Shown here in pieces: positions 18,363-26,759 of a DNA stretch of 64,000 nucleotides. Position 1 is the stretch's first letter. The number at the start of each line of letters is the position of its first letter. The stretch is from Saprospiraceae bacterium (GTDB lineage: Bacteria > Bacteroidota > Bacteroidia > Chitinophagales > Saprospiraceae). Under the pieces are notes generated by a model, which saw nothing but the letters and a program-made list of their open reading frames with translations, searched no databases and was not told where the DNA came from. The translations under genes and the position numbers were made by a program. The stretch spans positions 46,020 through 110,019 of the forward strand of contig JAHDHQ010000014.1 of assembly GCA_020631235.1 (NCBI GenBank), in the 5' to 3' direction.

Positions 18363-20201
18363 TTATTTTATTGAAATCAAATAAGGTGATTTTTTTTGCA
18401 GTAATAGAGGTGCATCTAAAGATATTTGTTCATTCGTCAGTACATTAATCCCTGTTTTTTCATCCCCGATCATTTCATTATAACGTTTAAAATCAAGCAG
18501 GAATTCCTCGTCGTTTTTGTTTAAAATGACCATTAGAGTCTCATCATCAGTATATCTAAAATAAACATAGACTCCTTCTCTAGGAATAAAGTGTTTAAGA
18601 GCTCCGTCATGAATTGTTTGACATCCTTTTCTCCATTGGAGTAATTGCTTTACGAAGGCTTGAGCTTCTTTTTGTTGCTTTGTCAAGCCTTCACCAGAAA
18701 TAGCCTGTATACTATCATTTGCCCAGCCTCCGGGAAAATCACTTCTAATGTTTCCATGACTATTGTCTCCGTCATTATGCATCAAAATTTCTGTTCCATA
18801 ATATATTTGAGGCACTCCACGCATCGTTAAGAAAAAAGTCATAGCCAATTTATATAAGCCCAAATCACCCTTTAATTCAGTAAACAGGCGACTCATATCA
18901 TGGTTGTCCGGAAAAATGACCAAAGCAGATGGGTCAGGATATAAATAATCTTGTGCAATGGTTTCATACAGTTTAATCCATCCATCAAACCATGCTTCTT
19001 CTTCTGTGAGCGCTTTTATGAGAGCCATTTGCAAAGGAAAGTCCATGAGACTTTCTAATTCCGATTGATATCCATTCGGATTGGTTTTGCCTTTTTGCCA
19101 ATACGAAATGATAGTAGGTTCTTGAAACCATTCTTCTCCGACTATACTCAGCATAGGATATTCTAATTTTAATGCTTTCAACCAAGTATTCATGTATTCC
19201 ATATCAGGATAAGGATATGTGTCCATTCGTATACCATCCAGGCCTAAATATTCCACCCAAAAGATTGAGTTTTGGATTAAATATTTGCCCAAAAGAGGAT
19301 TTCGTTGATTTAAATCAGGCATAGTAGGCACAAACCATCCATCTGTAAATTCTTTATAATCGATCTTAGAAGCATAAGGATCTTGCAAGAGTGTTTTTCG
19401 ATGGTTTGTTTGGGTATATTGTGGCCATTGATTGATCCAGTCATCACTCGGTAAATCGGTCATCCACCAATGATTGGATCCGCAATGATTGATGATCATA
19501 TCCATGATCATTTTTAAGTCCTTATCATGGCATTGATTTACCAAAGCCCGATAATCTTCATTGGTCCCGAATCTGGGATCCACTCGATAATAATCAGTAG
19601 TTGAGTACCCATGGTAGGAATATTTTTCCATATTGTTTTCCAAGAGCGGATTTAGCCAGACAGCCGTGAAACCAAGGTCTTTGATGTAGTCTAAATGTTG
19701 ACTAATACCCTTTATGTCACCACCGTGTCGCCCATCTTTATCTTTGCGATTGACCCCTTCCAAACAAGATGAGATATTGTCATTTTGAGTGTCACCATTA
19801 GCAAATCGGTCTGGAGTTATAAGATAAATGACATCCGATGGATTAAATCCTTGAATGGCATTTTTGTGCTTAGAGCGAACATAAATATCGTAAGGTATTT
19901 TGCTTGTTTTTTTCTGGTGAGTAAGTTCTATGTCAAAGCTAAATGCTTGCTCATGAGCTTTTACGATTAAGTTTATAAATAAATAATTGGGATTGTCGGT
20001 TGTTTCCAGGTTTAAAAAAGTAATGTATTCGTGATTTATCTTGACTGCAGAAAGGCCGACATTATTTCCATGGAGAAGAATCTGCAAACTGTCTTGTTGC
20101 ATTCCTGACCACCAAAATGGAGGTTCTATATGGTCTATTTTTTGAGCAACATTGGACCCAAAACTAAATAGTAAACATAGCAAAGCTATCCATCGAATCA
20201 T
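18363..20201 (-). CDS. GH13 alpha-amylase/neopullulanase-like enzyme, exported (612 aa)
   Basis: A signal peptide (1-19, ending SNVAQ) is followed by a cyclomaltodextrinase-type N-terminal beta domain (about 22-110) and the GH13 barrel (YLITPDRFANGD, GDIKGISQHLDYI). Expected catalytic residues are Asp327 (GIRMDTYP), Glu356 (VGEEW) and Asp435 (PDNHD). There is no T9SS domain and no lipobox, so it should act in the periplasm like SusA, cutting imported maltooligosaccharides to small sugars. Its start overlaps the end of the regulator gene by 4 bases (ATGA), so the two are co-transcribed and probably translationally coupled. The length is that of SusA-like enzymes. Pullulan or cyclodextrin preference cannot be judged. 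Confidence 0.92.
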   Translation of the reverse strand: MIRWIALLCLLFSFGSNVAQKIDHIEPPFWWSGMQQDSLQILLHGNNVGLSAVKINHEYITFLNLETTDNPNYLFINLIVKAHEQAFSFDIELTHQKKTSKIPYDIYVRSKHKNAIQGFNPSDVIYLITPDRFANGDTQNDNISSCLEGVNRKDKDGRHGGDIKGISQHLDYIKDLGFTAVWLNPLLENNMEKYSYHGYSTTDYYRVDPRFGTNEDYRALVNQCHDKDLKMIMDMIINHCGSNHWWMTDLPSDDWINQWPQYTQTNHRKTLLQDPYASKIDYKEFTDGWFVPTMPDLNQRNPLLGKYLIQNSIFWVEYLGLDGIRMDTYPYPDMEYMNTWLKALKLEYPMLSIVGEEWFQEPTIISYWQKGKTNPNGYQSELESLMDFPLQMALIKALTEEEAWFDGWIKLYETIAQDYLYPDPSALVIFPDNHDMSRLFTELKGDLGLYKLAMTFFLTMRGVPQIYYGTEILMHNDGDNSHGNIRSDFPGGWANDSIQAISGEGLTKQQKEAQAFVKQLLQWRKGCQTIHDGALKHFIPREGVYVYFRYTDDETLMVILNKNDEEFLLDFKRYNEMIGDEKTGINVLTNEQISLDAPLLLQKKSPYLISIK

Positions 20202-20926
20202 ATTTCAAATTTAAAGGACGATTTATTGAGTTTTTGACTAAAGGCCTCTTGATTAAAACTGTACAATTTAGCTGGCCTATGAGCAAGGCCTTCCCTCATC
20301 TCATTTAGATCCAGTAAAATGTCGATGGCATTAAGCTTCCTTCTAAAGTTCCTCTTATCAAAGGATACACCTAAAATGGTTTCGTATAGAGATTGCAATT
20401 CTTGAAGGGTAAATTTTTTAGGAAGTAATTGGAATCCAATCGGATGTTTCCTTACATTTTGCTTGAGTAAATTGTGGCTAGCATGAAGAATGTCCAAATG
20501 ATCAAAGGCCAATGTAGATATTTTGTTGACATCGATCCATTGAAGGTTTCTATTTTCTGCATCAATTAGTGCATGGTCATCGATCTTAATCAAGGAATAA
20601 TAGGCAACTGTGATCACTCTGCCTAGTGGATGTCTATTAGGGTCGCCAAATGCCTTTACTTGTTGGATATGCAAGTTTTCTAAACCTGTAATATCTTTCA
20701 AGATTCGGTTGGCTGAATCATCGAGCGATTCATTATTGCGCACTAAATCACCAATTAATGATTTCTTTCCGATATGCGGAGGCATATCACAATTAATGAG
20801 TAAAATCTTGAGAGAATCCAGGTCATATCCAAATATTACACAGTCAATAGACAAAGCAGTTCTTGATTCATCTTGCAAATGATCAATCCAAGTATTTATG
20901 TTTGGTATTTGATTTTGTTGCGACAT
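20198..20926 (-). CDS. Nudix-domain transcriptional regulator (NrtR/AraR-type) of the maltodextrin locus (242 aa)
   Basis: Residues about 20-150 form a Nudix fold, but the Nudix box is degenerate: where catalytic members have REUxEExGU this protein has RILKDITGL, so the metal-binding glutamates are lost. Residues about 160-235 form the winged helix typical of NrtR-type regulators (KFTLQELQSLYE, DKRNFRRKL, HRPAKLYSF). Such proteins use the Nudix domain to sense a sugar or nucleotide ligand and release DNA. It is divergent from the transporter gene, with an inverted repeat between them, and overlaps the GH13 gene. Control of this locus by a maltodextrin-derived ligand is inferred from context only. 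Confidence 0.87.
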   Translation of the reverse strand: MSQQNQIPNINTWIDHLQDESRTALSIDCVIFGYDLDSLKILLINCDMPPHIGKKSLIGDLVRNNESLDDSANRILKDITGLENLHIQQVKAFGDPNRHPLGRVITVAYYSLIKIDDHALIDAENRNLQWIDVNKISTLAFDHLDILHASHNLLKQNVRKHPIGFQLLPKKFTLQELQSLYETILGVSFDKRNFRRKLNAIDILLDLNEMREGLAHRPAKLYSFNQEAFSQKLNKSSFKFEI

Positions 20927-20945
20927 TGTACGGCTAAATTCTGCT

Positions 20946-20953
20946 TAAATATA
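20946..20953 (-). promoter_or_regulatory. Putative -7 box of the Nudix regulator gene
   Basis: On the minus strand TATATTTA lies 19 bases before the regulator ATG and is close to the TAnnTTTG consensus. The inverted repeat at 20972-20986 falls where its -33 element would be, which would allow autorepression. Confidence 0.4.
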
Positions 20954-20971
20954 GAAAATTCCAAGTTCTTT

Positions 20972-20986
20972 GTGTCGATTTGACAC
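20972..20986. promoter_or_regulatory. Inverted repeat, candidate operator of the Nudix regulator
   Basis: GTGTC-GATTT-GACAC is a perfect 5-base inverted repeat with a 5-base centre in the 105-base space between the regulator and the transporter. It overlaps the TTG at the transporter -33 position and covers the -33 zone of the regulator promoter. One arm (TTTGTGTC) recurs upstream of the SusE/F-like gene. Confidence 0.5.
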
Positions 20987-21010
20987 TATAATTTAAATAC
21001 TGTATATTTA
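20980..21010 (+). promoter_or_regulatory. Putative promoter of the maltose transporter operon
   Basis: TTG at 20980-20982 and TATATTTA at 21003-21010 are separated by 20 bases, the spacing expected for Bacteroidota -33/-7 promoters. The ATG of the transporter follows 21 bases later. Confidence 0.5.
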
Positions 21011-21031
21011 GCCTGCAGGAATCAATTCAAC

Positions 21032-22513
21032 ATGAAAAAAAGGAAACTTAGTTTTTGGGAAATTTGGAACATGAGCTTCGGCTTTTTAGGCATCCAATTT
21101 GGCTTTGCTTTGCAAAATGCGAACACTTCTAGAATTTTTGAAACGCTAGGTGCATCCGTAGATGATATTCCTATTTTATGGATTGCTGCGCCTGTAACAG
21201 GTTTAATTGTCCAACCAATTGTTGGGTATTTTAGTGATCGAACATGGAATCGTTTGGGTAGGAGGCGACCTTATTTTTTAATTGGGGCCATTTTATCAAC
21301 GATTGCTTTATTTATTATGCCTAATAGTCCAGTTTTATGGATTGCTGCAGGTACTTTATGGATTATGGATGCATCAATAAATATCACCATGGAACCATTT
21401 AGGGCCTTTGTGGGTGATAATTTATCGGACGAACAAAAGACCGAAGGGTTCGCCATGCAAAGTTTTTTTATTGGCGTAGGGGCGGTTGCGGGATCACTAC
21501 TGCCTTATGTTTTTGCTAACTGGTTAGGCCTTGAAAATACTGCTCCTGAAGGCATTATTCCACCTTCTGTTAAGTGGTCATTTTATTGTGGAGGTCTGAT
21601 GTTTTTGGTTACTGTATTGTGGACAGTATTTAAATCATTCGAGTACAGCCCTGAGGAATTAGCTGCTTTCGAGGAAGAAGAAGTATCTCAAGAAAGAAGT
21701 TCATCTGAGATAAGTAAAATATCAGAAAAACAGATAAGAATAGGTGTACCCTTAATGATTATAGGTACTCTTTTTTTGATTCTATTGAATAGTTTTCAGT
21801 TAGAAAAAGAACTATACATTTTGGCTTTTGGAATTTTTGGAACTGGACTTTTGTTTAGTCTGGCTTCCATTTTAAATAATAAGTCTTCAAACAATGGTTT
21901 TGTAACCATGATGAATGATTTGATAGCAATGCCCAAAACTATGTTGGATTTAGCTTGGGTCCAGTTTTTTTCATGGTTTGCACTTTTTGCGATGTGGATA
22001 TATACTACTTCATCGATTACTCGAAGTGTATTTGGTAGTAGTGATACGCAAAGCGTTGCCTATAATACAGGCGCGGATTGGGTGACTGTTTTATTTACCA
22101 TTTATAATGGGGTAGCCGCTTTAGTGGCTTTTTTGCTGCCTCAGATTGCCAAAAAAATAGGAGTCAAAGCAACCCATATGCTTGCTTTACTTTTGGGTGG
22201 TTTAGGCTTGATTTCTATGTTTTTTATTAAAGACCAATTTATGTTGATAGTTTCCATGATAGGTATAGGTATAGCTTGGTCAAGTATTGTATCTTTGCCC
22301 TACGCCCTGTTAGCAAATTCTTTGCCTGCTAAGAAGATGGGATACTACATGGGTGTTTTCAATTTTTTTATTGTCATTCCACAAATTGTAGCTGCCACCA
22401 TTTTAGGATTTTTAGTGAGAAGCATTAATCCAGATGAACCCATATATGCCTTGTTAATAGGAGGTGTTGCTATGATTGTAGGCGGATTATTAACCTTAAG
22501 AGTAAGAAATTAG
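21032..22513 (+). CDS. MFS sugar transporter, SLC45/GPH-like (maltose uptake; 493 aa)
   Basis: The protein has about twelve hydrophobic segments. After TM2 it shows the MFS loop motif DRTWNRLGRRRPYF characteristic of SLC45-like sucrose/maltose carriers, and a charged central loop at about residues 207-235. TM4-5 region motifs (ITMEPFRAFVGDNL) also fit this group. It would import maltose or maltooligosaccharides across the inner membrane by proton symport. It is the first gene of a plus-strand operon with beta-phosphoglucomutase (4-base gap) and maltose phosphorylase, diverging from the Nudix regulator. The substrate is inferred from these partners. Confidence 0.88.
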   Translation: MKKRKLSFWEIWNMSFGFLGIQFGFALQNANTSRIFETLGASVDDIPILWIAAPVTGLIVQPIVGYFSDRTWNRLGRRRPYFLIGAILSTIALFIMPNSPVLWIAAGTLWIMDASINITMEPFRAFVGDNLSDEQKTEGFAMQSFFIGVGAVAGSLLPYVFANWLGLENTAPEGIIPPSVKWSFYCGGLMFLVTVLWTVFKSFEYSPEELAAFEEEEVSQERSSSEISKISEKQIRIGVPLMIIGTLFLILLNSFQLEKELYILAFGIFGTGLLFSLASILNNKSSNNGFVTMMNDLIAMPKTMLDLAWVQFFSWFALFAMWIYTTSSITRSVFGSSDTQSVAYNTGADWVTVLFTIYNGVAALVAFLLPQIAKKIGVKATHMLALLLGGLGLISMFFIKDQFMLIVSMIGIGIAWSSIVSLPYALLANSLPAKKMGYYMGVFNFFIVIPQIVAATILGFLVRSINPDEPIYALLIGGVAMIVGGLLTLRVRN

Positions 22514-22517
22514 TTAG

Positions 22518-23177
22518 ATGCAGAAAGGATTTATTTTTGATTTAGATGGAGTTATTGTTGATACGGCTAAGTATCATTACCAATGTTGGCAAAAAATTGC
22601 TGAACATGCGGGTGTAAAGTTTTCTTTAGAAGAAAATGAAGAACTGAAAGGTGTAGGAAGGGTACAATCTTTAGAATGGATACTCAAAAAAACCAGCAAA
22701 AAGTTTTCTCAAAAGCAAAAAGACATTTGGTTAGAAGAAAAAAACCAGCATTATGTCTCCTTGATTAAAGATATGACCAGAAAAGAACTCTTACCAGGAG
22801 TATTAGCAGTTATGGAAAAAATCAGAGATACTGGACACCGAATGGCGCTAGGTTCAGCCAGTAAAAATGCCAAGTTGATTCTTGATATATTGAGATTGAC
22901 CTCTTCGTTTGATGTGATTGTAGATGGAAAATCAGTTCAACATACTAAACCAAATCCAGAAGGATTCTTATTGGCTGCGGAATTAATGCGTATTCCGCCC
23001 GAAAACTGTGTGGTTTTTGAAGACGCTATTGCCGGTGTACAAGCTGCAAATGCTGCGGGGATGTTAAGCATAGGCATAGGCAAACAAAAATATCTTCATG
23101 AAGCCATTCATTGTTTTGAATCTTTTGCAGAAATGGACCAAACTTTTTTAGACAATCTAATCCTTGTCAATGAATAA
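22518..23177 (+). CDS. pgmB: Beta-phosphoglucomutase (HAD family)
   Basis: The HAD signature FDLDGVIVDTAKYH starts at residue 7, with the nucleophile Asp8 and the acid/base Asp10. A four-helix cap follows (ELKGVGRVQSLEWIL), then motif II (LGSASKN), the lysine motif (HTKPNPEGF) and the acidic motif (FEDAIAGVQAA). This set is that of beta-phosphoglucomutase, which turns beta-glucose-1-phosphate, the product of maltose phosphorylase, into glucose-6-phosphate in the cytoplasm. At 219 residues it has normal length. It is 4 bases downstream of the transporter and overlaps the GH65 gene by 8 bases, a classic maltose-phosphorylase operon. Confidence 0.94.
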   Translation: MQKGFIFDLDGVIVDTAKYHYQCWQKIAEHAGVKFSLEENEELKGVGRVQSLEWILKKTSKKFSQKQKDIWLEEKNQHYVSLIKDMTRKELLPGVLAVMEKIRDTGHRMALGSASKNAKLILDILRLTSSFDVIVDGKSVQHTKPNPEGFLLAAELMRIPPENCVVFEDAIAGVQAANAAGMLSIGIGKQKYLHEAIHCFESFAEMDQTFLDNLILVNE

Positions 23178-25494
23178 GCCAGTAAATGAATATTTAAAAT
23201 TAGCTCCATGGTCAATCATCGAAGAGCATTTTGAAGCTGACCGTGTTAAATCTTCAGAAAGTCTATTTTCAATTGGTAATGGTTCTTTTGGACAACGCGC
23301 TAATTTTGAAGAAGACTACTCAGGGGATAGTTTTCAAGGAAGCTATTTGGGTGGAATTTATTATCCGGATAAAACGAAAGTGGGTTGGTGGAAAAACGGC
23401 TATCCAAAATATTTTGCTAAAGTCCTTAATGCTACCAATTGGATTGGGATTCATGTGAACATTAATGATGAAGTAGTTGATCTAGCTAAAGCTGCTGAAA
23501 TCGTGTCGTTTAATCGACAATTAAATATGCAAGAAGGTGTGTATACCCGGTCTTGCAGATTAAAATTGCATAATGGAGTAGAATTAAGCATTCGCTCTAA
23601 ACGCTTTATTTCTATGGCCAATGTCGAGTTAGGGGCAATAGAGTATAGTATCGAAATACATACAGGGACGGGTCATATCAATATCAAGCCTTATTTGGAT
23701 GGTGGTATTTTAAATACGGATGCCAATTGGGATGAGCGATTTTGGAACACAACATCAAAATCCTTAGAAAAAGAATCGGCTTTTTTGAAAAATCAAACTA
23801 AAAAAACAGGGTTTGAAGTGGTTACTGGAATGAAAGTTTCCTTATTGAAAAATGGAACGCCTAATCAAGTCGACTGGATAGCTGAAGAAGAAGCCCAAAA
23901 AGTAAGTTTAGGCGCTAATCTTGAGTTTGAAACAGGAGATCATTTTAAACTGTATAAGTTTTGTCTCAATTGTACTTCGCTCAACCATTCTTCAGACTCA
24001 CTCTTACAGGTTTGTAAAAACAGCATAAAATTATTCACTCCAGAAGATTTTAATACTGAATTGGAAAAGCAACGTTTAGCTTGGGCAGAGATTTGGGAAA
24101 ACGCAGATATCATTATAGAAGGGGATTTAGCAGCCCAACAAGGCATCCGTTACAATATATTCCAATTGAATCAAACCTATTCTGGAAAAGATCCAAGATT
24201 AAATATCGGACCCAAAGGGTTTACTGGTGAAAAATATGGGGGTAGCACATATTGGGACACTGAAGCTTATTGTTTTCCTTTTTACCTAGCCACAAAGGGT
24301 GAAGAAGTAGCGCGCAATCTATTAATTTATCGATACGAGCAATTGGATAAAGCTATCGAAAATGCTTCAAAACTTGGATTTGATAATGGAGCTGCTTTAT
24401 ATCCAATGGTCACCATGGATGGCACAGAATGTCATAATGAATGGGAAATTACCTTTGAAGAGATCCATAGGAATGGTGCCATCGTATTTGCTATTTTTAA
24501 CCACCTTAGATATACCGGTGATCCATCCTACATCAATGAAAAAGGAATATTTGTTTTGCTTGCTGTAGCTAGATTCTGGGCACAAAGAGTCAATTTTAGC
24601 CACTCTAAGCAGCAGTATGTTATGCTTGGGGTGACAGGACCTAATGAATATGAAAATAACGTAAACAATAATTGGTATACAAATTATATCGCCACATGGT
24701 GCTTAGATTTTGCTAATCAACAAATTAAGCGAATACAACAGGAATTACCCACCAATTATGCGAGATTCATTGAAGAAACAAATTTTAATTTGGCGGAGCT
24801 AGATCAATGGAAAGACATCTCTGAAAATATGTATTTTCCATATGATCAGTCAATGGATATATTCCTTCAGCAAGATGGATTTTTAGATAAAATAATTGCA
24901 CCTGCTGATGCTTTGCCATCCGCACAAAGACCTATAAATCAGCATTGGTCCTGGGACAGGATTTTAAGATCTTGCTACATCAAACAAGGAGATGTCCTCC
25001 AAGGGTTTTACTTCTTTGAAGATCATTTTTCGCAAGAACAATTAGCAAAGCATTTTGAATACTATGAACCAATTACTGTTCATGAGTCTTCTTTATCGCC
25101 ATGCATACATTCTATTCTGGCCGCTAAATTGGATAAAATGGATCAAGCTTATGAGTTTTACTTAAGAACATCTAGACTTGACCTAGATGACTACAATAAG
25201 GAGATCGAAGAAGGCTGTCACATCACGAGTATGGCTGGTACTTGGCTGAGCATCGTAGAAGGTTTTGGCGGTATGCGTATAATCGACGACCAATTGCATT
25301 TTAATCCCAAACTTCCCAGCCAATGGAAAGAATTAAGTTTTAAGATTTTACATCGTAAAAGGCTTATAGAACTAAGTATTAATGCAGAAAGTGCAACCGT
25401 AAGACTACTCAAAGGCGCAGCTTTAGATATAGTGCTAAAGGGAGAAAATATTTCTCTTAGCACAACCCATAAAAAACTAGTAAGTATTACTTAG
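23170..25494 (+). CDS. GH65 family maltose phosphorylase (774 aa)
   Basis: The three-part GH65 structure is visible: N-terminal beta domain (to about 260), alpha/alpha barrel (about 310-690) and a small C-terminal domain. The barrel shows GEKYGGSTYWDTEAY, the active-site segment ECHNEWEITFEEIHRN (probable general acid Glu424) and VTGPNEYENNVNNNWYTN, typical of maltose phosphorylases. The enzyme splits maltose with phosphate into glucose and beta-glucose-1-phosphate, which pgmB then uses. The ATG at 23170 is preferred to a TTG 6 bases upstream; it overlaps the pgmB stop (ATGAATAA). Kojibiose or trehalose phosphorylase are less likely alternatives given the starch context. The stop overlaps that of sucC on the opposite strand by 4 bases. 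Confidence 0.92.
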   Translation: MNKPVNEYLKLAPWSIIEEHFEADRVKSSESLFSIGNGSFGQRANFEEDYSGDSFQGSYLGGIYYPDKTKVGWWKNGYPKYFAKVLNATNWIGIHVNINDEVVDLAKAAEIVSFNRQLNMQEGVYTRSCRLKLHNGVELSIRSKRFISMANVELGAIEYSIEIHTGTGHINIKPYLDGGILNTDANWDERFWNTTSKSLEKESAFLKNQTKKTGFEVVTGMKVSLLKNGTPNQVDWIAEEEAQKVSLGANLEFETGDHFKLYKFCLNCTSLNHSSDSLLQVCKNSIKLFTPEDFNTELEKQRLAWAEIWENADIIIEGDLAAQQGIRYNIFQLNQTYSGKDPRLNIGPKGFTGEKYGGSTYWDTEAYCFPFYLATKGEEVARNLLIYRYEQLDKAIENASKLGFDNGAALYPMVTMDGTECHNEWEITFEEIHRNGAIVFAIFNHLRYTGDPSYINEKGIFVLLAVARFWAQRVNFSHSKQQYVMLGVTGPNEYENNVNNNWYTNYIATWCLDFANQQIKRIQQELPTNYARFIEETNFNLAELDQWKDISENMYFPYDQSMDIFLQQDGFLDKIIAPADALPSAQRPINQHWSWDRILRSCYIKQGDVLQGFYFFEDHFSQEQLAKHFEYYEPITVHESSLSPCIHSILAAKLDKMDQAYEFYLRTSRLDLDDYNKEIEEGCHITSMAGTWLSIVEGFGGMRIIDDQLHFNPKLPSQWKELSFKILHRKRLIELSINAESATVRLLKGAALDIVLKGENISLSTTHKKLVSIT

Positions 25495-26693
25495 CCGACT
25501 AATTTTTCTACTAAATCAGCTGCTTCTTGCAACTGGATAGCAGAATGAACTTCCAAGCCGCTTTCGTCGATGATTGTTTTAGCAATGTCCGCATTGGTAC
25601 CTTGTAATCTTACAATGATCGGAACAGAAATGTTGCCAATGTTCTTGTAAGCATCAACCACACCTTGTGCTACACGATCACAACGTACAATTCCTCCGAA
25701 AATATTAATAAGAATAGCTTTAACATTTTCATCTCGAAGGATAATTCGGAAAGCTTGCTCGACTCTGGCTGCATCAGCTGTACCTCCGACATCTAAAAAA
25801 TTAGCAGGCGAACCACCCGATAATTTAATGATATCCATCGTGGCCATGGCTAGCCCAGCACCATTTACCATGCATCCGACATTACCATCAAGGTTAACAT
25901 AATTTAATCCATAACTTTTAGCTTCTACCTCTGTTGCGTCTTCTTCGCTTTCATCACGTTGTGCAGCTAAATCAGCATGTCTAAACAAGGCATTATCATC
26001 AAGACTTACCTTACAATCTACGGCAATGATTCGGTCATCACCTGTTTTCAAACAAGGATTGATTTCAAATAAAGAGGCATCACTTCCTACAAAAGCCTTA
26101 TATAAATTACTTACAAATTTAGTCATACCTTTAAAGGCCGTACCTGATAATCCTAAATTGAAGGCTATTTTCCTTGTTTGGAAAGGCATTAATCCTAAGG
26201 TAGGATCCACATATTCTTTATGCACTAAATGTGGCGTATGTTCGGCTACTTCTTCAATGTCCATACCTCCTTCAGTAGAGTAAATGATTACATTTCGTTT
26301 CATTTCTCTGTCCATGAGGATAGAAATATAAATTTCATCACATGCATCAAAATCTGGCGCATAAACATCTTCAGCGATGAGTATTTTACTTACCAATTTA
26401 CCAGGTCCATTTATTCCGCCTGGTGTTTGCGGAGTTTTAAGCATCATGCCGAGGATATTACCTGCATGCTCCTTTAGTTCTTCTTTATTTTTGGCCAATT
26501 TTACACCACCACCTTTTCCACGTCCACCTGCATGAATTTGTGCTTTAACCACTGCAAATTCAGTCCCAGTTTCGGATTGTAGTTTTTCAAAACCACTCAT
26601 GGCTTGGTCTACAGTTTCCGCGACAACTCCTCGTTGAATAGTCACACCATATGATGCTAAAAGCTCTTTACCTTGAAATTCATGTAAGTTCAT
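25491..26693 (-). CDS. sucC: Succinyl-CoA synthetase beta subunit (ADP/GDP-forming)
   Basis: The N-terminus MNLHEFQGKELLASYGV and the ATP-grasp domain (VVKAQIHAGGRGKGGGVK) are diagnostic. Further hallmarks are SLFEINPC, GNVGCMVNGAGLAMATMD, the power-helix region DVGGTAD and NIFGGIVRCD. It couples succinyl-CoA cleavage to nucleotide triphosphate formation in the TCA cycle, with the alpha subunit SucD, which is not in this window. The length (400 residues) is normal. A near-perfect -7 box lies about 20 bases upstream, so it has its own promoter despite the co-oriented protease gene upstream. Confidence 0.97.
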   Translation of the reverse strand: MNLHEFQGKELLASYGVTIQRGVVAETVDQAMSGFEKLQSETGTEFAVVKAQIHAGGRGKGGGVKLAKNKEELKEHAGNILGMMLKTPQTPGGINGPGKLVSKILIAEDVYAPDFDACDEIYISILMDREMKRNVIIYSTEGGMDIEEVAEHTPHLVHKEYVDPTLGLMPFQTRKIAFNLGLSGTAFKGMTKFVSNLYKAFVGSDASLFEINPCLKTGDDRIIAVDCKVSLDDNALFRHADLAAQRDESEEDATEVEAKSYGLNYVNLDGNVGCMVNGAGLAMATMDIIKLSGGSPANFLDVGGTADAARVEQAFRIILRDENVKAILINIFGGIVRCDRVAQGVVDAYKNIGNISVPIIVRLQGTNADIAKTIIDESGLEVHSAIQLQEAADLVEKLVG

Positions 26694-26709
26694 CCGTGTA
26701 TATTTTCCG

Positions 26710-26717
26710 CAAAATTA
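26710..26717 (-). promoter_or_regulatory. Putative -7 promoter box of sucC
   Basis: On the minus strand TAATTTTG fits TAnnTTTG exactly and lies 16 bases before the sucC ATG, giving a very short leader. Confidence 0.5.
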
Positions 26718-26759
26718 AAAAAGTTGTTGAATGTGATATTATAAAAAATTAAATACTTA

